Positions 1 through 11,229 of a stretch of DNA of 64,000 nucleotides are shown here, piece after piece. The stretch comes from Cyclina sinensis. Its lineage: Eukaryota > Mollusca > Bivalvia > Venerida > Veneridae. Under the pieces are notes generated by a model. The model saw only the letters and a list, made by a program, of their open reading frames with translations. It searched no databases and was not told where the DNA came from. The stretch is from the NCBI GenBank assembly GCA_012932295.1, contig JAAONU010000001.1, positions 5,417,104-5,481,103 on the forward strand, in the 5' to 3' direction. A program made the translations under genes and the position numbers. Every line of letters starts with the position of its first letter. The stretch's first letter is position 1.

Positions 1-2903
1 AGGTATTCTTCAAAAGTTTTATCTCCAAACTGTGGCAGAAGTCGAACCATACACATTCTGAGGACGAACCTTCCTTCTTTATTCAACATGGACAATAATC
101 GAAACCTCTTATTTCATCCGGTGAAAATACTTCTTCCTGAAATATACAATTTGGTATGTAGTTCTCAAACCGAAATATTTACTACTAATTCTACGCGGGA
201 GATTCCAGGAGTGAAATAATTATTGCATTTAGAAAATACAAACATCATGAAAAACTTACCATTTTAATTTATTGCGAGAAAATACTCCTTATTACATTTA
301 TCTTCAGGTAGATAAAGCATAAGTTTTCTAAGATCGTCTTGTCGCGTTAAAGAGCAACTAAAATATCTGACTCAAATAGGAAAATACTGTCTAAATTACT
401 TTTCCTTTAGATTAAGTATGAATCGGACATGGGTAAAGGTAAGTATTTATAATATTCGGAATTGATAGTTTTGTATCACATGATTGTCAATAAACCAATC
501 GCTGAAGTTATCAGACCTAAGAATATTTAAAAATAAAGTTTGCTTTCAATTGAAAGAAAGCCAATATCATATTTACTAGGTTTACATTGAGCCGACAGAT
601 GGTCTTTTAAATATTATAAAGGCTTTCACTTATGTATGTCCGTATATAATTTAATTCTGTGGTTAACTTGACCAAAAGGCAGCTGGCATCTGTCGCGTGC
701 CAGCGATGTAAGAGATTCACGACAGAATGATGCACGCGTGCCCTTATAACGTAATATAAATACAAATGGTTTTTAGATAAAATTTAGAAATAGTAAATTA
801 AGTAACATTTAAACGTAAGTAATTGATTCTTATGGTACAAATGGTGCGAACTAAGCGTAGATAAGCATAAAATATTGCAATATCTATTTTGCTCCTTTTG
901 TTCTATGTGTTTTCATTCTCCTGGGGAAATGTATGGCTTCACACTGTGTCCAAGTCTTCGATAGAAAGTGTGCTGTACAAATAATCTCATTTTAAATTAT
1001 GTACCAAGATGATTTCCCTTTTTATTTTGACATGTTGCATTAAAATGTATGATACAGAAACATGACAATTGAGCTATTCATTGCTTGCTTTATTGTTAAT
1101 TTCAGACACAAGCTTTTAACACATTTAATGTCAATTTTACAGAAATTAAGCATAAGTAAAATTCTCACCTCTTTTTTGGCCAAATCCGACCACAACAAAT
1201 TCCGATCTCAGAAGTACCAAAAATGACCTGAGGCTTATGCCATGTGATTTGACCGCTATTCCTACCCCACTCCCCCTCCCATGTTACTATGGAAAAATAA
1301 CAATACTGAAATAGGCTCATTGGAGCTTACCTCATGTTTTTGTGTGTATGTACAATATGAGCACAGATAACTGCAGACTTTTGTTTCAAGTCCGAAATTA
1401 ACAGTATTCATATATTATAATTTGATAGCGATTGTCTTATCTTATATACCGTGTATTTGTTAAACGAGTTTTGGAAAGGTTGTGTGGAATTAAACATTTA
1501 ATGGTACCATAATATCCAAGTAAACCGTTTAAACTCATAGATAATTAGCGATATTCATTTCATATTCATCGGGAGATCAGTGGCCAGGGAAGCAGTAAGC
1601 TGGTTTTATGATTCCACAAAAACTACGTACAAACTAAAGTACCCGTGATTAAATGGCCAGAATTTTAGGCACTTCCGTATATGACATTCTTGAATAAAGG
1701 TATTCTTTGTCACCTAGAACCTGCCTTTTTGTCTACACTTCATTATTTAATTTTAAAGGCACGTGCTTGGCGCATGCCGATGATTTAGTCGGGTATCTCT
1801 CTCTATACAAACGTGTCTTAATAGGGTGAATAATTTACTTGTACAAATTGAAGAACACTGTAAAACGATAGGACAAGTTTATAGATCTACATGTTTGTAT
1901 TTACACGTGAAAACTTTACAGATGAGATTTGTTTGTTAAAGATACAGTAACAAAGGTTAGACAGTTTAACATTTTGGATAACTTTGTGATAACTTTTTTA
2001 TGAAGTTACATACCTGTTTATTAAATGTTAAACGTCTACCTGTTTCAAAAACTGTCTTCGGACATATCATGTGTTAGTTATCTCTTCTGTAATATGACAA
2101 TTATTTCTTAAACTAACTAGACAAGTTTGTGACACTAGTAAATGACAACTTGAGATTCACATGTAAAACAGACAGTGTTGTTTATGGTAGTGATTTAACA
2201 GTGTTACATAACCAGCAAACGAAAGAAGAAACTATCGAATTAACTCACCGAACAACAAACAAAAAAGTGTATATCAAATTACTTCGAATATTCATATTTT
2301 TAAATGAAATTCGACTGTTACAATCACCCGATACAATTTGAAGTCGCTTACTGTGTAGTTACTTGTACCTTATTTCCAGTGTAACATGTCAGATGATAAA
2401 GTCTGACCGAGTTGTGGTTTTCCCCTGCTTTCATAAAGCTGTATCACCATGGTGAAAAAAAACATGAAACCACAAACTTCCTGTGTAAAGAAAGATGCAC
2501 ATGTACTTTATAACATGATGTAATTGTTTGCGTTTAGAAGTTTGTTTACGAAGCTAGATTAAATGCTATCATGGACCTGTAAATTTTCTTGCATATTATA
2601 ATCATTATAAATAAAAGTTAAGATAAATAAGATTGTTTATTAATATTGACAATGAATTATTTTGATAAAAAAATAAAGAAGTCCGTATAAGCGGAAGTCG
2701 AAGGATCGATTACCGTCAGGGAGCTGTTCTGAAGACCCCGACTCGTGAGCCGCCAGATAGTTAAAGAATGGTAAATGGTTGTGAAGATATAATGTAACTT
2801 TATAATAATAATTTGTTCCAAATCATGTTCAGAAGATGTTTACTTTTCCTTACTTATTTCTTCTTTAAGAATCCCTTTGCCTCTGAGTTGCTTTTGCAAC
2901 CTA
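1..2903. other. AT-rich stretch with no supportable gene
   Basis: No open frame over 70 codons with family features, no exon chain and no tandem array is visible. A short imperfect stem lies around 680-710. The stretch reads as intergenic or intronic DNA. Confidence 0.6.
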
Positions 2904-3446
2904 TCTTACGAACAAGAAAGTCCGTAACAGACAGACGCAATGCACCTTAGAATACACAACCCAGAGCGGTATTCAAACTCCGATCTTAGCGTACTGAAGG
3001 TCAAACACTCTTAACCACTGAGCCAAAGAATCGATTCCCTGACGCAGTTATCAGAGGTTGTATTTATACAATTATAAAAGGTATGCACTAGACCGTAACA
3101 CATCCCCTCTTGAGAAAGTCATCATTTATGATGACGAGTGGTGATGTGTATGTTTTAAAATCAGAAGAACAGACAGAAATCTTGAAAGATTCTTTTTCAT
3201 TTATTTTATAACTAAGTCCAGGAGAGGTCATCCCGGAAGAACCCCCGTCTTACGAATAAGAAAGTTCGTAACAGAAAGATGCAATGCATCTTAGAATGCA
3301 CAACCCAGAGAGGGATTCGAACTTCGATCCTAGCCCATCGAAGATCAACACTCTAACCACTGAGCCAAAGAATCGATTCCCTGACACAGTTGTCAGAGGA
3401 TGTATTTATACAATTATAGGAAGGCACTAGACACTAGACCGTAACT
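2904..3446 (-). mobile_element. TRIM-like element: two ~198-bp direct repeats with tRNA-like cores
   Basis: Two similar direct repeats (2904-3100 and 3248-3446) flank a 147-bp spacer. On the minus strand each carries an A-box-like stretch (GGCTCAGTGGTTAGAGTG in the 3248 copy) and a B-box-like stretch (GTTCGAATCCC; degraded in the 2904 copy). Reading on the minus strand, a purine tract AAGAGGGGA lies just before the 2904-3100 repeat, which begins TGTTACGG there. LTR, spacer, polypurine tract, LTR with no coding capacity is the layout of a terminal-repeat retrotransposon in miniature. I could not recognise a primer-binding site or a target duplication, so a tandem pair of tRNA-derived SINEs is the alternative. 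A third relative lies at 51605-51745. Confidence 0.55.
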
Positions 3447-3956
3447 CCTAAGATATGAAATACCAAGATTTGAAATGAATTTTAGATATGAGTATTAAGG
3501 GTTTTTTTACTGTTTGACTGAAAGTCTCGGTGTAAGATTGTCCCAACGCATTAGGAGACATTAGCTTTTTGTTCTATTGGTCGATCATTAACAGGAGATA
3601 TGCTGACGAAAATGATTAACATTATTAACCTTGTATTAACAATGTATCTTTCAGGCTCTTCAATATGTAATAAGTGTGAACAAGTGAGTAAGCAAGTCAA
3701 CCTGTTAGTCAATTGTTTATTAGCGTGACATGCGCCTTAAGTATGCATATAAAAAGTACAATACAATATCAAAATGTATTACCATATAAAACATTACGCG
3801 GAAACACTGTTATTTGGAACGAAGAAGGAATGCAAGACAGTCTGTTTTTCACCACAAATTTGAAAACATGTATATGTCATAAATGTACAATCACAATAAT
3901 GTCGATTGCGCGTGGAATGACAAAGTAGTGTTGATCAAATGATGGAATGACAAAAT

Positions 3957-5675
3957 TCACAATTTTATTACAATGACTTCTCTACAAGATTGACTGTTTA
4001 ACTCCGACATGAATTGTGATACATACAGTTTCCTTCCCTGTAAACAGAGCGACCATGGATTTCTCATGTGTTCATCACTATATTCTTTCAGATATTTCCC
4101 ACTTTTACTTTTTAAAGTAATAACTTTGTCTCTTTCCCAGTCACATACAAAAACTTTGTTCTGTTTCACAATAAGACTTTTGAAAGCCCTCTTTTCTTTG
4201 TCGGAATAGCTCCAGATTTTATTCCCAAATTCATCAAGGCACGTTATATTTTGACCATGTGTTATGAAAAATCTACAGCCTTTCTGTGCGATATCAAAAT
4301 GGGAGGCACATTTCAGGTTTGTACAAATAATCCCTGAATCATTGCCTGTGTTTGCATCAATAATGTGCAGGTCGCCGTTTTCGCAGAGTGTATACAAATA
4401 ACCTGAGAAATATTTTATATCTGATAACCAGAAACCACAGCCTACTTCAAATTCATGTTTAAGTTGAATAGAATGAACAGTTTCATCTAGTTCTAAGACA
4501 ACCACCTTACAGAGACTACGCATTGTAACGGCAAATTTGTCACCACTGAGTGCTACCACGCTGTATGGTTTTAAACATTCAAATTCATCTATAACTTCCC
4601 CGACCGGGGTGATGACCTGCACTATATCGTGACTAGAATCTGTAAGAACCAGAGCACCGGAATCGAGCACGCTTATTCCAGAAATATTACATCGATATGG
4701 TTGAGAAGAATGATCATTTGTCGTGATCACATTTGATTCTTGATTCCCACATGAACCATTCAAAGCACAAGAGCATGTTCTGCAGTTACGTTTAGGAAGT
4801 TTTTTTTTGTCTTTTGATTTCATTCTTTTCGGTAGAGGTGTGTTACATACAGGATTTACTTCATTTTCTTTCTGCTCTCCTTTCCTTTGTGACATAGTGA
4901 CGAATGGTTCTATATATGATTTCACTTTGAAAGATAGCTTTCTTTTCTTTTCTAGTGAAGAGGTACTTGTTCTTACTTCTTTCGTGCTAGTGCTTGGAAT
5001 ACCGCACTCTATATTTTCTATACTGGGCAATGTTTTGATCGAATCACTGTCGCTATAATAAACGGAAACTTTATCGAGACTACTTGACGTGCTAGTAGCT
5101 ACATGTGAACTGACTTTATCCAGACTACTTGACGTGCTAGTAGCTACATGGGAACTGGCTGGTTTTCTGTCAAAAAGACCATTTTTCTTATTACTCAGTC
5201 TTTGTACCATACCATCTACTGTAAGATCTACATTGCCTGCGTAACGAACTAGCCTACACAATATCATTTCAAGCTCCTGGAATTCTACTTCAAACTCTTC
5301 TACAGTCAACACAGTCTTGCCTGAATGAACTAGTATGTTTCGTTTTAGTTTAAGTCTAGTTACATCAGCCTCTGGACTGAGGTCTCCATGTGAAGGATTT
5401 ATCCAGACTTTGTTCTGTATATTCAGGTATGGATGTAACTGCCGTATAAGGAATGCATGTAGAGTGAGGTCGATGCAGTTGGTTTCTATTGCTCCAGATG
5501 ATGGGTATAGTCGATTGTACTGGTCCTTTTTAATTACTTTCTTACTGAAAGCATCATCTATATGACTTTTAACACTTGGTTCAGCTAAACGTTCTTTTAG
5601 TGACGATCCAGCAAGCTGTTTGTCCAAGAACGATTTCAGTGTTTCTTGTCCTTCTTCGTTTATCATCGACAACAT
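3957..5675 (-). CDS. DZIP3-type HEPN domain plus C-terminal beta-propeller protein
   Basis: A 572-codon frame on the minus strand; no gene name is assigned. The N-terminal ~160 residues resemble the DZIP3/hRUL138-like HEPN domain: a helical region with W-x-NPSHGDLSPEADVTR followed by RNILVH (residues 112-117), which fits the Rx4-6H motif of HEPN ribonucleases. A low-complexity linker follows, holding an exact 15-residue duplication, basic patches (KKRKL, PKRMKSKDKKK) that could be nuclear signals, and a Cys cluster (CxxCxCx5C). The last ~240 residues are hydrophobic/aspartate-rich repeats of the NHL/YVTN beta-propeller type. The frame extends upstream to 5762 but begins there with TTG; the first in-frame ATG is at 5675 (another at 5666). 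A good acceptor (TTTCAG, minus strand, near 5735) suggests an upstream non-coding exon. A poly(A) signal candidate on the minus strand lies at 3716-3721. RNA cleavage and innate-immune roles are inference from HEPN families. Confidence 0.75.
   Translation of the reverse strand: MLSMINEEGQETLKSFLDKQLAGSSLKERLAEPSVKSHIDDAFSKKVIKKDQYNRLYPSSGAIETNCIDLTLHAFLIRQLHPYLNIQNKVWINPSHGDLSPEADVTRLKLKRNILVHSGKTVLTVEEFEVEFQELEMILCRLVRYAGNVDLTVDGMVQRLSNKKNGLFDRKPASSHVATSTSSSLDKVSSHVATSTSSSLDKVSVYYSDSDSIKTLPSIENIECGIPSTSTKEVRTSTSSLEKKRKLSFKVKSYIEPFVTMSQRKGEQKENEVNPVCNTPLPKRMKSKDKKKLPKRNCRTCSCALNGSCGNQESNVITTNDHSSQPYRCNISGISVLDSGALVLTDSSHDIVQVITPVGEVIDEFECLKPYSVVALSGDKFAVTMRSLCKVVVLELDETVHSIQLKHEFEVGCGFWLSDIKYFSGYLYTLCENGDLHIIDANTGNDSGIICTNLKCASHFDIAQKGCRFFITHGQNITCLDEFGNKIWSYSDKEKRAFKSLIVKQNKVFVCDWERDKVITLKSKSGKYLKEYSDEHMRNPWSLCLQGRKLYVSQFMSELNSQSCREVIVIKL
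5067..5156 (-). repeat. In-frame 45-bp tandem duplication within the HEPN gene
   Basis: Two adjacent 45-bp units (5067-5111, 5112-5156) each encode SSHVATSTSSSLDKV. They lie in the Ser/Thr-rich linker between the HEPN domain and the propeller, so the copy number changes linker length without breaking the frame. Confidence 0.85.
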
Positions 5676-6621
5676 CCGGAAATGACGTTTTTCACCCTCC
5701 GAGTAAACATGTGTCAATGACTTACTTAAAGCCTGAAACACGTGTAAACAATTTTTTAACAAATAATAGACAGTGTTTCTATGTCATTTCTTTTATTTTC
5801 TGAAAGATACCGAACTCATCACACTCTTACTTTGATGCTAGAGTGTTGTTATTCGTTCTGGTTAAACTTCATTATATCATTAAAATGCTATATCATTTTA
5901 AATCTGATTAAAAACATGTACTAGAATTGCTACGCTATGTAAGTTAAAGATTATGATTTATGACAAATATTCGCTACATGTGCACTCTGTAGAGAAAAAA
6001 ACTGAAGGAATTGGTAAAAATCGATATATTTTAAATTATTTTTCTTACCATGTTTTACTATATCCAATCTATAGTGCGTACCGTTTTATGAATGAAAACT
6101 TTGGTAAAATCTTAAAATAGCACAATGTAATGCTTCGGTGCCTGTGAACGGAAATGGGATAGGCTATTTACATGAATGAAAAAAAAAGACATGTCCTTGA
6201 AACACTCAAGCATGTTTGCATATCTTCATTAATAATATGATAGTTGCATGTTTCTAAATTTAAATGCCACAAATTTTAGCAAGGGTATATTTGTATAACA
6301 ATTAACATCACAGTATTTATCCAATTTATGAAGTGTGATAATTTGATACTATTGCGTCGTCTTATGCAGACTTTATCACACAGGAGAAATTCACATGAAA
6401 AACAAAAACAAAATACAATTAAAATAACTGCTTAAATTCCAGGTTATAAGTGAGGTGATTAATATAGTGGGATTAAGATGGTTTTGATTTCATAACTTAA
6501 ACCGACGACTGACTCACAGAATTTAGCTGATTTTTTTCTTTAAAATTTATGAAAAGTTAATATACTATAGAAAAAACATAATATTATGCTTCTATACACC
6601 ATGAAAACCGGAAAAAAAGTT
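5676..6621. other. No gene seen; upstream of the HEPN gene
   Basis: AT-rich sequence that would hold the upstream exon and promoter of the minus-strand HEPN gene. No TATA box or exon chain can be assigned with confidence. Confidence 0.5.
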
Positions 6622-6699
6622 TGGATTTTACCAGGATTCGAACCCATGCCCTTTCAGTCAGTAAAATATAGAGCAACGATCTACACCACTGAGCCACAA
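6622..6699 (-). repeat. tRNA-like sequence (pseudo-tRNA or SINE head)
   Basis: On the minus strand the sequence has a D-arm/A-box (GTGGCTCAGTGGTGTAGA) and a T-arm/B-box (GGGTTCGAATCC), with six of seven acceptor pairs possible. The anticodon arm is irregular and too long, so this is more likely a tRNA-derived repeat than a working tRNA. Confidence 0.5.
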
Positions 6700-6945
6700 A
6701 ATATCAAGATCAGTCAAAATTGATGATATAACTTAAGTATCTACCCCGTGACTAACGGGGTAAATTTTTTACCGATAAAAGTGTGTAAAACTTGATATTT
6801 TGATGTTTTTCTGTAACAAAAAATGAGTCAGTAACTTAGTTTAGATATGTTCTTCACAATTACAGCTAGAATTTCTAGATGTATAAACATGTGTCAGTCG
6901 CTTTAAAGTGTTCAACTTGCTTTTATGGTTTCATCCAACTGTTTA

Positions 6946-9431
6946 CTACGGTGTTCAGTTATGCCCCTCCCTGAGAACGCAAAGCGTGACAGTACTATTA
7001 TCACAGTACGACTGGACGATGGTGAAACGCAACAGTACGATGGTGACAGTACGCCAGTAAGATGGTTAGTGTACGATAAACTGTCACCATCGAACCGTCG
7101 CGCTTTGCCATCGTACCGTCGTACTGTCACCATCATACTGTCACCATCGTACTGTTGTACACTCACCATCGTACTGTCGCGCTTTGCCATTATACTGTCG
7201 TAATGTAATCATCGTACTATCGCGCTTCACCATCGTACTGTTGTACTGTCACCATCGTACTATTGTACTGATACCATCATACTGTCACCATCGTACTATT
7301 GTACTGTCACCATCGTACTGTCGTAATGTCACTAGCGTACTGTAGTACTGTCACTATCGTACTGTCACCATCGCACTGTCGTGTCGTGCTTTTCCATTGT
7401 TCTGTCACCACTGTTCTGTCACCATCGTACTGTCGTACACTCGCCATCGTACTGTAGCGGTTTGCCATCGTACTGTCATAATGTCATCATCGTACCATCG
7501 CGCTTCACCATAGTACTGTTGTACTGTCACCATCGTACTGTCGTACTGTCACCATTGTACTGTCACTACCGTACTGTTTTACTGTCACTATTGTCCTGTC
7601 ACCATCGCACTGACGTGTTTTTCCATTGTTCTGTCACAACTGTACTGTCACCATCGTTCTGTCGTGATGTCATCATCGTACTGTCGCGCTTTGCCATAGT
7701 ACAGTCGCACTGTCACCATCGTACTGTCGTGATGTCATCATCGTACTGTAACGCTTTGCCATAGTACAGTTGCACTGTCACCATCGTTCTGTCGTGATGT
7801 CATCATCGTACTGTCACGCTTTGCCATAGTACAGTCGCACTGTCACTATCGTTCTGTCGTGATGTCATCATCGTACTGTCACGCTTTGCCATAGTACAGT
7901 CGCACTGTCACCATCGTTCTGTCGTGATGTCACCATTGTACTGTCACTACCGTACTGTTTTACTGTCACTATCGTCCTGTCACCATCGCACTGACGTGTT
8001 TTTCCATTGTTCTGTCACAACTGTACTGTCACCATCGTTCTGTCGTGATGTCATCATCGTACTGTCGCGCTTTGCCATAGTACAGTCGCACTGTCACCAT
8101 CGTACTGTCGTGATGTCATCATCGTACTGTCACGCTTTGCCATAGTACAGTTGCACTGTCACCATCGTTCTGTCGCGCTTTGCCATCGTACTGTCATACT
8201 GTCACCATCAAACTGTCACCATATTACTGTCGTAACAGTCCCCATCGCACTGTTGCGCTTTGCAATCATACTGTCGTAATGTAATCACTGTACTGTAACG
8301 CTTCACCATCGTACTGTCATACTGTCTCCATCATACTGTCACCATCGTACTGTCGCGCTTTGCCATCGTACTGTCACCATTATACTGTCACCATCGTACT
8401 GTCACAATCGTACTGTCGAGCTTTGCCATCGTACTATCGTACTGTCAACATCGTACTGTCACCATCGTACTGTCGCGCTTTGCCAACGTTCTGTCATACT
8501 GTCACCATCATACTGTCACCATCATACTGTCACCATCGTACTGTCTTGCTTTGCCATCGTACTGTCACCATCATACTGTCACCATCGTACTGTCGTGCTT
8601 TGCCATCGTACTATCGTACTGTCACCATCGTATTGTCATGCTGTCATCATCGTATTGTCCGCTTTGCCATCGTATTGTCGTACTGTCACCATCGCATTGT
8701 CGTACTATAACCATCGTACTGTCACTATCGTACTGTTGTACTGTCACCATCATACTGTCACCATCGTACCATCACTTCGTACTGTCGCAATGTCACCATT
8801 GTTCTGTTGCGCTTTGCCATCGAACTGTCGTATTGTCACCATTGTACCGTCGCCATCGTACTGTCGTACTGTCACCATCGCACTGTCACCATCGTACTGT
8901 CGCGCTTTGTCATCGTAGGGTCGTACTTTTACCATCATACTGTCACCATCGTATTGTCTTACTGTCACCATTGTACTGTCACCATTGTACTGTCACCATC
9001 ATACTGTCACCATTATACTGTCACCATCGTATTGTCGTATTGTCACCATCATACTGTCACCATCGTACTGTCACCATCGTATTGTCGCACTGTCACCATC
9101 ATACTGTCACCATCGTACTGTCACCATCGTATTGTCGTACTGCCACCATCGTACTGTCACAATCGTATTGTCGTACTGTCACCATCGTATTGTCGTTCTG
9201 TCACCATCGTACTGTCACCATTGTACTGTCACCATCGTACTGTCACCATCATTCTGTCACCATCGTATTGTCGTACTGTCACCATCGTACTGTCACCATC
9301 GCACTGTCGTACTGTCACCATCGTACTGTCGTAATGTCAGCATCGTACTGTCGTAATGTCAGCATCGTACTGTCGCGCTTCGTGTTTGGCATTTTCTGGG
9401 AGAACGCGCTTGCCCTAATAGAACACCGTAG
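6946..9431. mobile_element. Non-autonomous TIR element with minisatellite interior
   Basis: The ends are exact inverted repeats (CTACGGTGTTC at 6946-6956; GAACACCGTAG at 9421-9431) and are followed by weaker subterminal similarity around GAGAACGC and GCGACAGTACG. The 4-bp direct repeat TTTA flanks both sides (6942-6945 and 9432-9435), consistent with a target-site duplication. No transposase is encoded. The interior is almost entirely a tandem repeat. The superfamily cannot be named from the ends alone. Confidence 0.65.
6985..9375. repeat. 14-bp minisatellite built from GTACTGTC and ACCATC blocks
   Basis: About 2.4 kb of a 14-bp unit (GTACTGTCACCATC) interspersed with extra 8-bp GTACTGTC blocks and GCGCTTTGCCATC variants. 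The first ~75 bp run in the opposite orientation (ACGATGGTGACAGTACG), flipping near 7060, so the left end is a palindrome and the two strands give near-identical 92-codon frames. Longer open frames (up to 318 codons, 8551-9507) are by-products of the repeat: several frames are open at once and no start context or domain is present. Confidence 0.9.
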
Positions 9432-9435
9432 TTTA

Positions 9436-10439
9436 CTGATATTTTTTGTAACGCTCAAAAAAACTTGTAAAAATATCTCTTTTAGAAGATATACAGTGGA
9501 TTTTTAGTGACCCTGGACATCTGGAAGAATACATTGTTTATGTCAAAAGACAATGCAATCAAACCTTCAATCTTGTTCAGCTGCTGGGATAGGGTGTCTT
9601 TCTACAAATGTTTGCTCGAGTTCTATTTTGTAAAGGGGAAATAACTATGAATAAGTTATTTTTGTACATAAGCTCTTAGGACTTATCTTTCCTTTCACCA
9701 GTTCAGCATCTATATAGAAGAATATACAAGGACATTCCAAAAACCGTCATAAGGCTTGATAACATGACATTATATTTGTTTACATATCTGCATAACTTAC
9801 CTCATAACCTGATAATTGTGTGTTTCTAACATCACAAGTCATAATAGTGTTTGGCCGTTTAAAAAGATAAATCTGTCTTGATCTAACATACTTGACCAGT
9901 CCGTAGAAACACAAAAACAACTTAAAATAGTTCTGTAACTTCATTGATGAAACTTTCCAAGTCGCTTTTGTGAAATCACTAACTCTTCTGACATGTTAAA
10001 CCAGTTTGGTACCATTAATATCAATATTCAGAACCTATTGATTGGTTTTTAAATTGGTCTTAAACCAAGGCTGTGCTACACTGTATTATAGTAGTTGGTT
10101 TAAGGTATTAACACATGGATCGTTGTAATAATAGAACTATTTTATTTGCAGTTACTAACAGATCAATGTAAATATTTGAAAGTACATTACAGAGATACAG
10201 TGGTTTAATATTTTACATTTTGAAAGTCACCAAAACCAGTGGTTGCCAATAGAAATGTTCGTATATGGAAATACAATTACCTTTCTCTAGCTTACAGTGA
10301 TTAACTTCCTCGAAACCTGACGACTGGGTTTTACTTCTCTGTGGCAGTAAATGGACAACAGTGAAATCATATGGAATTTAATTAAACATTGAAAACAAAT
10401 GGCAGATTTGAGACTTGACTTAAGACAGATGACAGTAAA
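9436..10439. other. No gene seen; upstream of the first cysteine-rich gene
   Basis: Unique AT-rich DNA without exons or repeats that I can support. It would contain the promoter and any 5' non-coding exon of the gene starting at 10440. Confidence 0.5.
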
Positions 10440-11153
10440 ATGACGTCGGTTGCACCAATAACGTCACAACCAGGTGCTTCTGAAGTCGTAACCGGAAGTG
10501 AATCTGCGATCCTTGACCAGCCTCAGTCATCGAGTACCTACCCTCGTGAGGATAGTGTTATCACGAGACAGCCTCAAAATTACAGCTCATCACGTGATTC
10601 TAGTGGTTTCTGTGGATCTCATAATGGGGACTGTGTTTGTTGTTATTGTTGCGTAGGTGGCTGTGATTGCGAAAGGGAAAGATGTTGTTGTTGTTTGTGT
10701 GATCCTGGCGGTTGTTACTATAACACAATAGACAGATCTTGTAGTAAAACCTGTGAGTCGATTCAAAACACTTGCTGTGAGTGTTTAAACTGTCGGTGGA
10801 CGTGTTGTGATGGTTGTTGCGCTAATTGCGAGAGCACATTTCCTTCGGGGTCTAACTGTAACGATACAATATGTCACTGTAACTGTCCTTGTTGTTTTTG
10901 CCTTCACTCCATCTGCAGTCAAGGTTGTTGTCACTCTTGCCAAAACTGTCGTCATGACTGTTTCCAATGTGGCAATGACGGATGTTGCAGTTGTGGATGT
11001 TGTGACGGGTGTAGCGGATGTGGTGATTGTAACATGTGTGACGGATGCAGCGGATGTGGTAATTGTAACGGGTGTGACGAGTGTGGCGGGTTTGAAGTTT
11101 GCTGTGAATGCCTCGGGGCTATCGGAGAGTCTCTTTCCGGTTTATCTCTCTGA
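10440..11153 (+). CDS. Cysteine-rich protein, I-mfa (MyoD family inhibitor)-like
   Basis: A 237-codon frame from ATG to TGA. The first ~57 residues are Ser/Thr/Gln-rich, lack cysteine and look disordered; there is no signal peptide, so a cytoplasmic or nuclear protein is expected. The remaining ~170 residues are packed with CC, CxC and CxxC motifs and end EVCCECLGAIGESLSGLSL. A disordered N-terminus followed by a C-terminal Cys-rich domain and a short hydrophobic tail resembles MDFI/MDFIC proteins, which bind transcription factors and, as known for mammals, Piezo channels. A 12-residue unit (CDGCSGCGDCNM) is repeated twice at 11001-11072. A metallothionein-like metal-binding protein is the main alternative. 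The next gene (12560) is a paralogue on the same strand. Confidence 0.65.
   Translation: MTSVAPITSQPGASEVVTGSESAILDQPQSSSTYPREDSVITRQPQNYSSSRDSSGFCGSHNGDCVCCYCCVGGCDCERERCCCCLCDPGGCYYNTIDRSCSKTCESIQNTCCECLNCRWTCCDGCCANCESTFPSGSNCNDTICHCNCPCCFCLHSICSQGCCHSCQNCRHDCFQCGNDGCCSCGCCDGCSGCGDCNMCDGCSGCGNCNGCDECGGFEVCCECLGAIGESLSGLSL
11001..11072 (+). repeat. 36-bp coding duplication in the cysteine-rich gene
   Basis: Two 36-bp units encode CDGCSGCGDCNM and CDGCSGCGNCNG. The differences are few, which suggests recent expansion of the Cys-rich tail. Confidence 0.75.
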
Positions 11154-11193
11154 CTTTGACTGCGGAACAAATCAAACATCTTTCAAGACTGTG

Positions 11194-11199
11194 AATAAA
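11194..11199 (+). terminator. AATAAA poly(A) signal
   Basis: Canonical hexamer 41 bases past the stop codon of the 237-codon cysteine-rich gene. The position supports a short 3' UTR. Confidence 0.55.
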
Positions 11200-11229
11200 T
11201 TGTACACAACTGATATAAAGATGTAAAAC

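Noticed and set aside
5676..5762. Upstream extension of the HEPN frame to 5762
   Set aside because: The frame begins with TTG and crosses a good splice acceptor near 5735; the first ATG is at 5675.
8551..9507. 318-codon frame and neighbours rich in CHHRTV
   Set aside because: Translation of the 14-bp minisatellite; several frames and both strands are open, with no domain.
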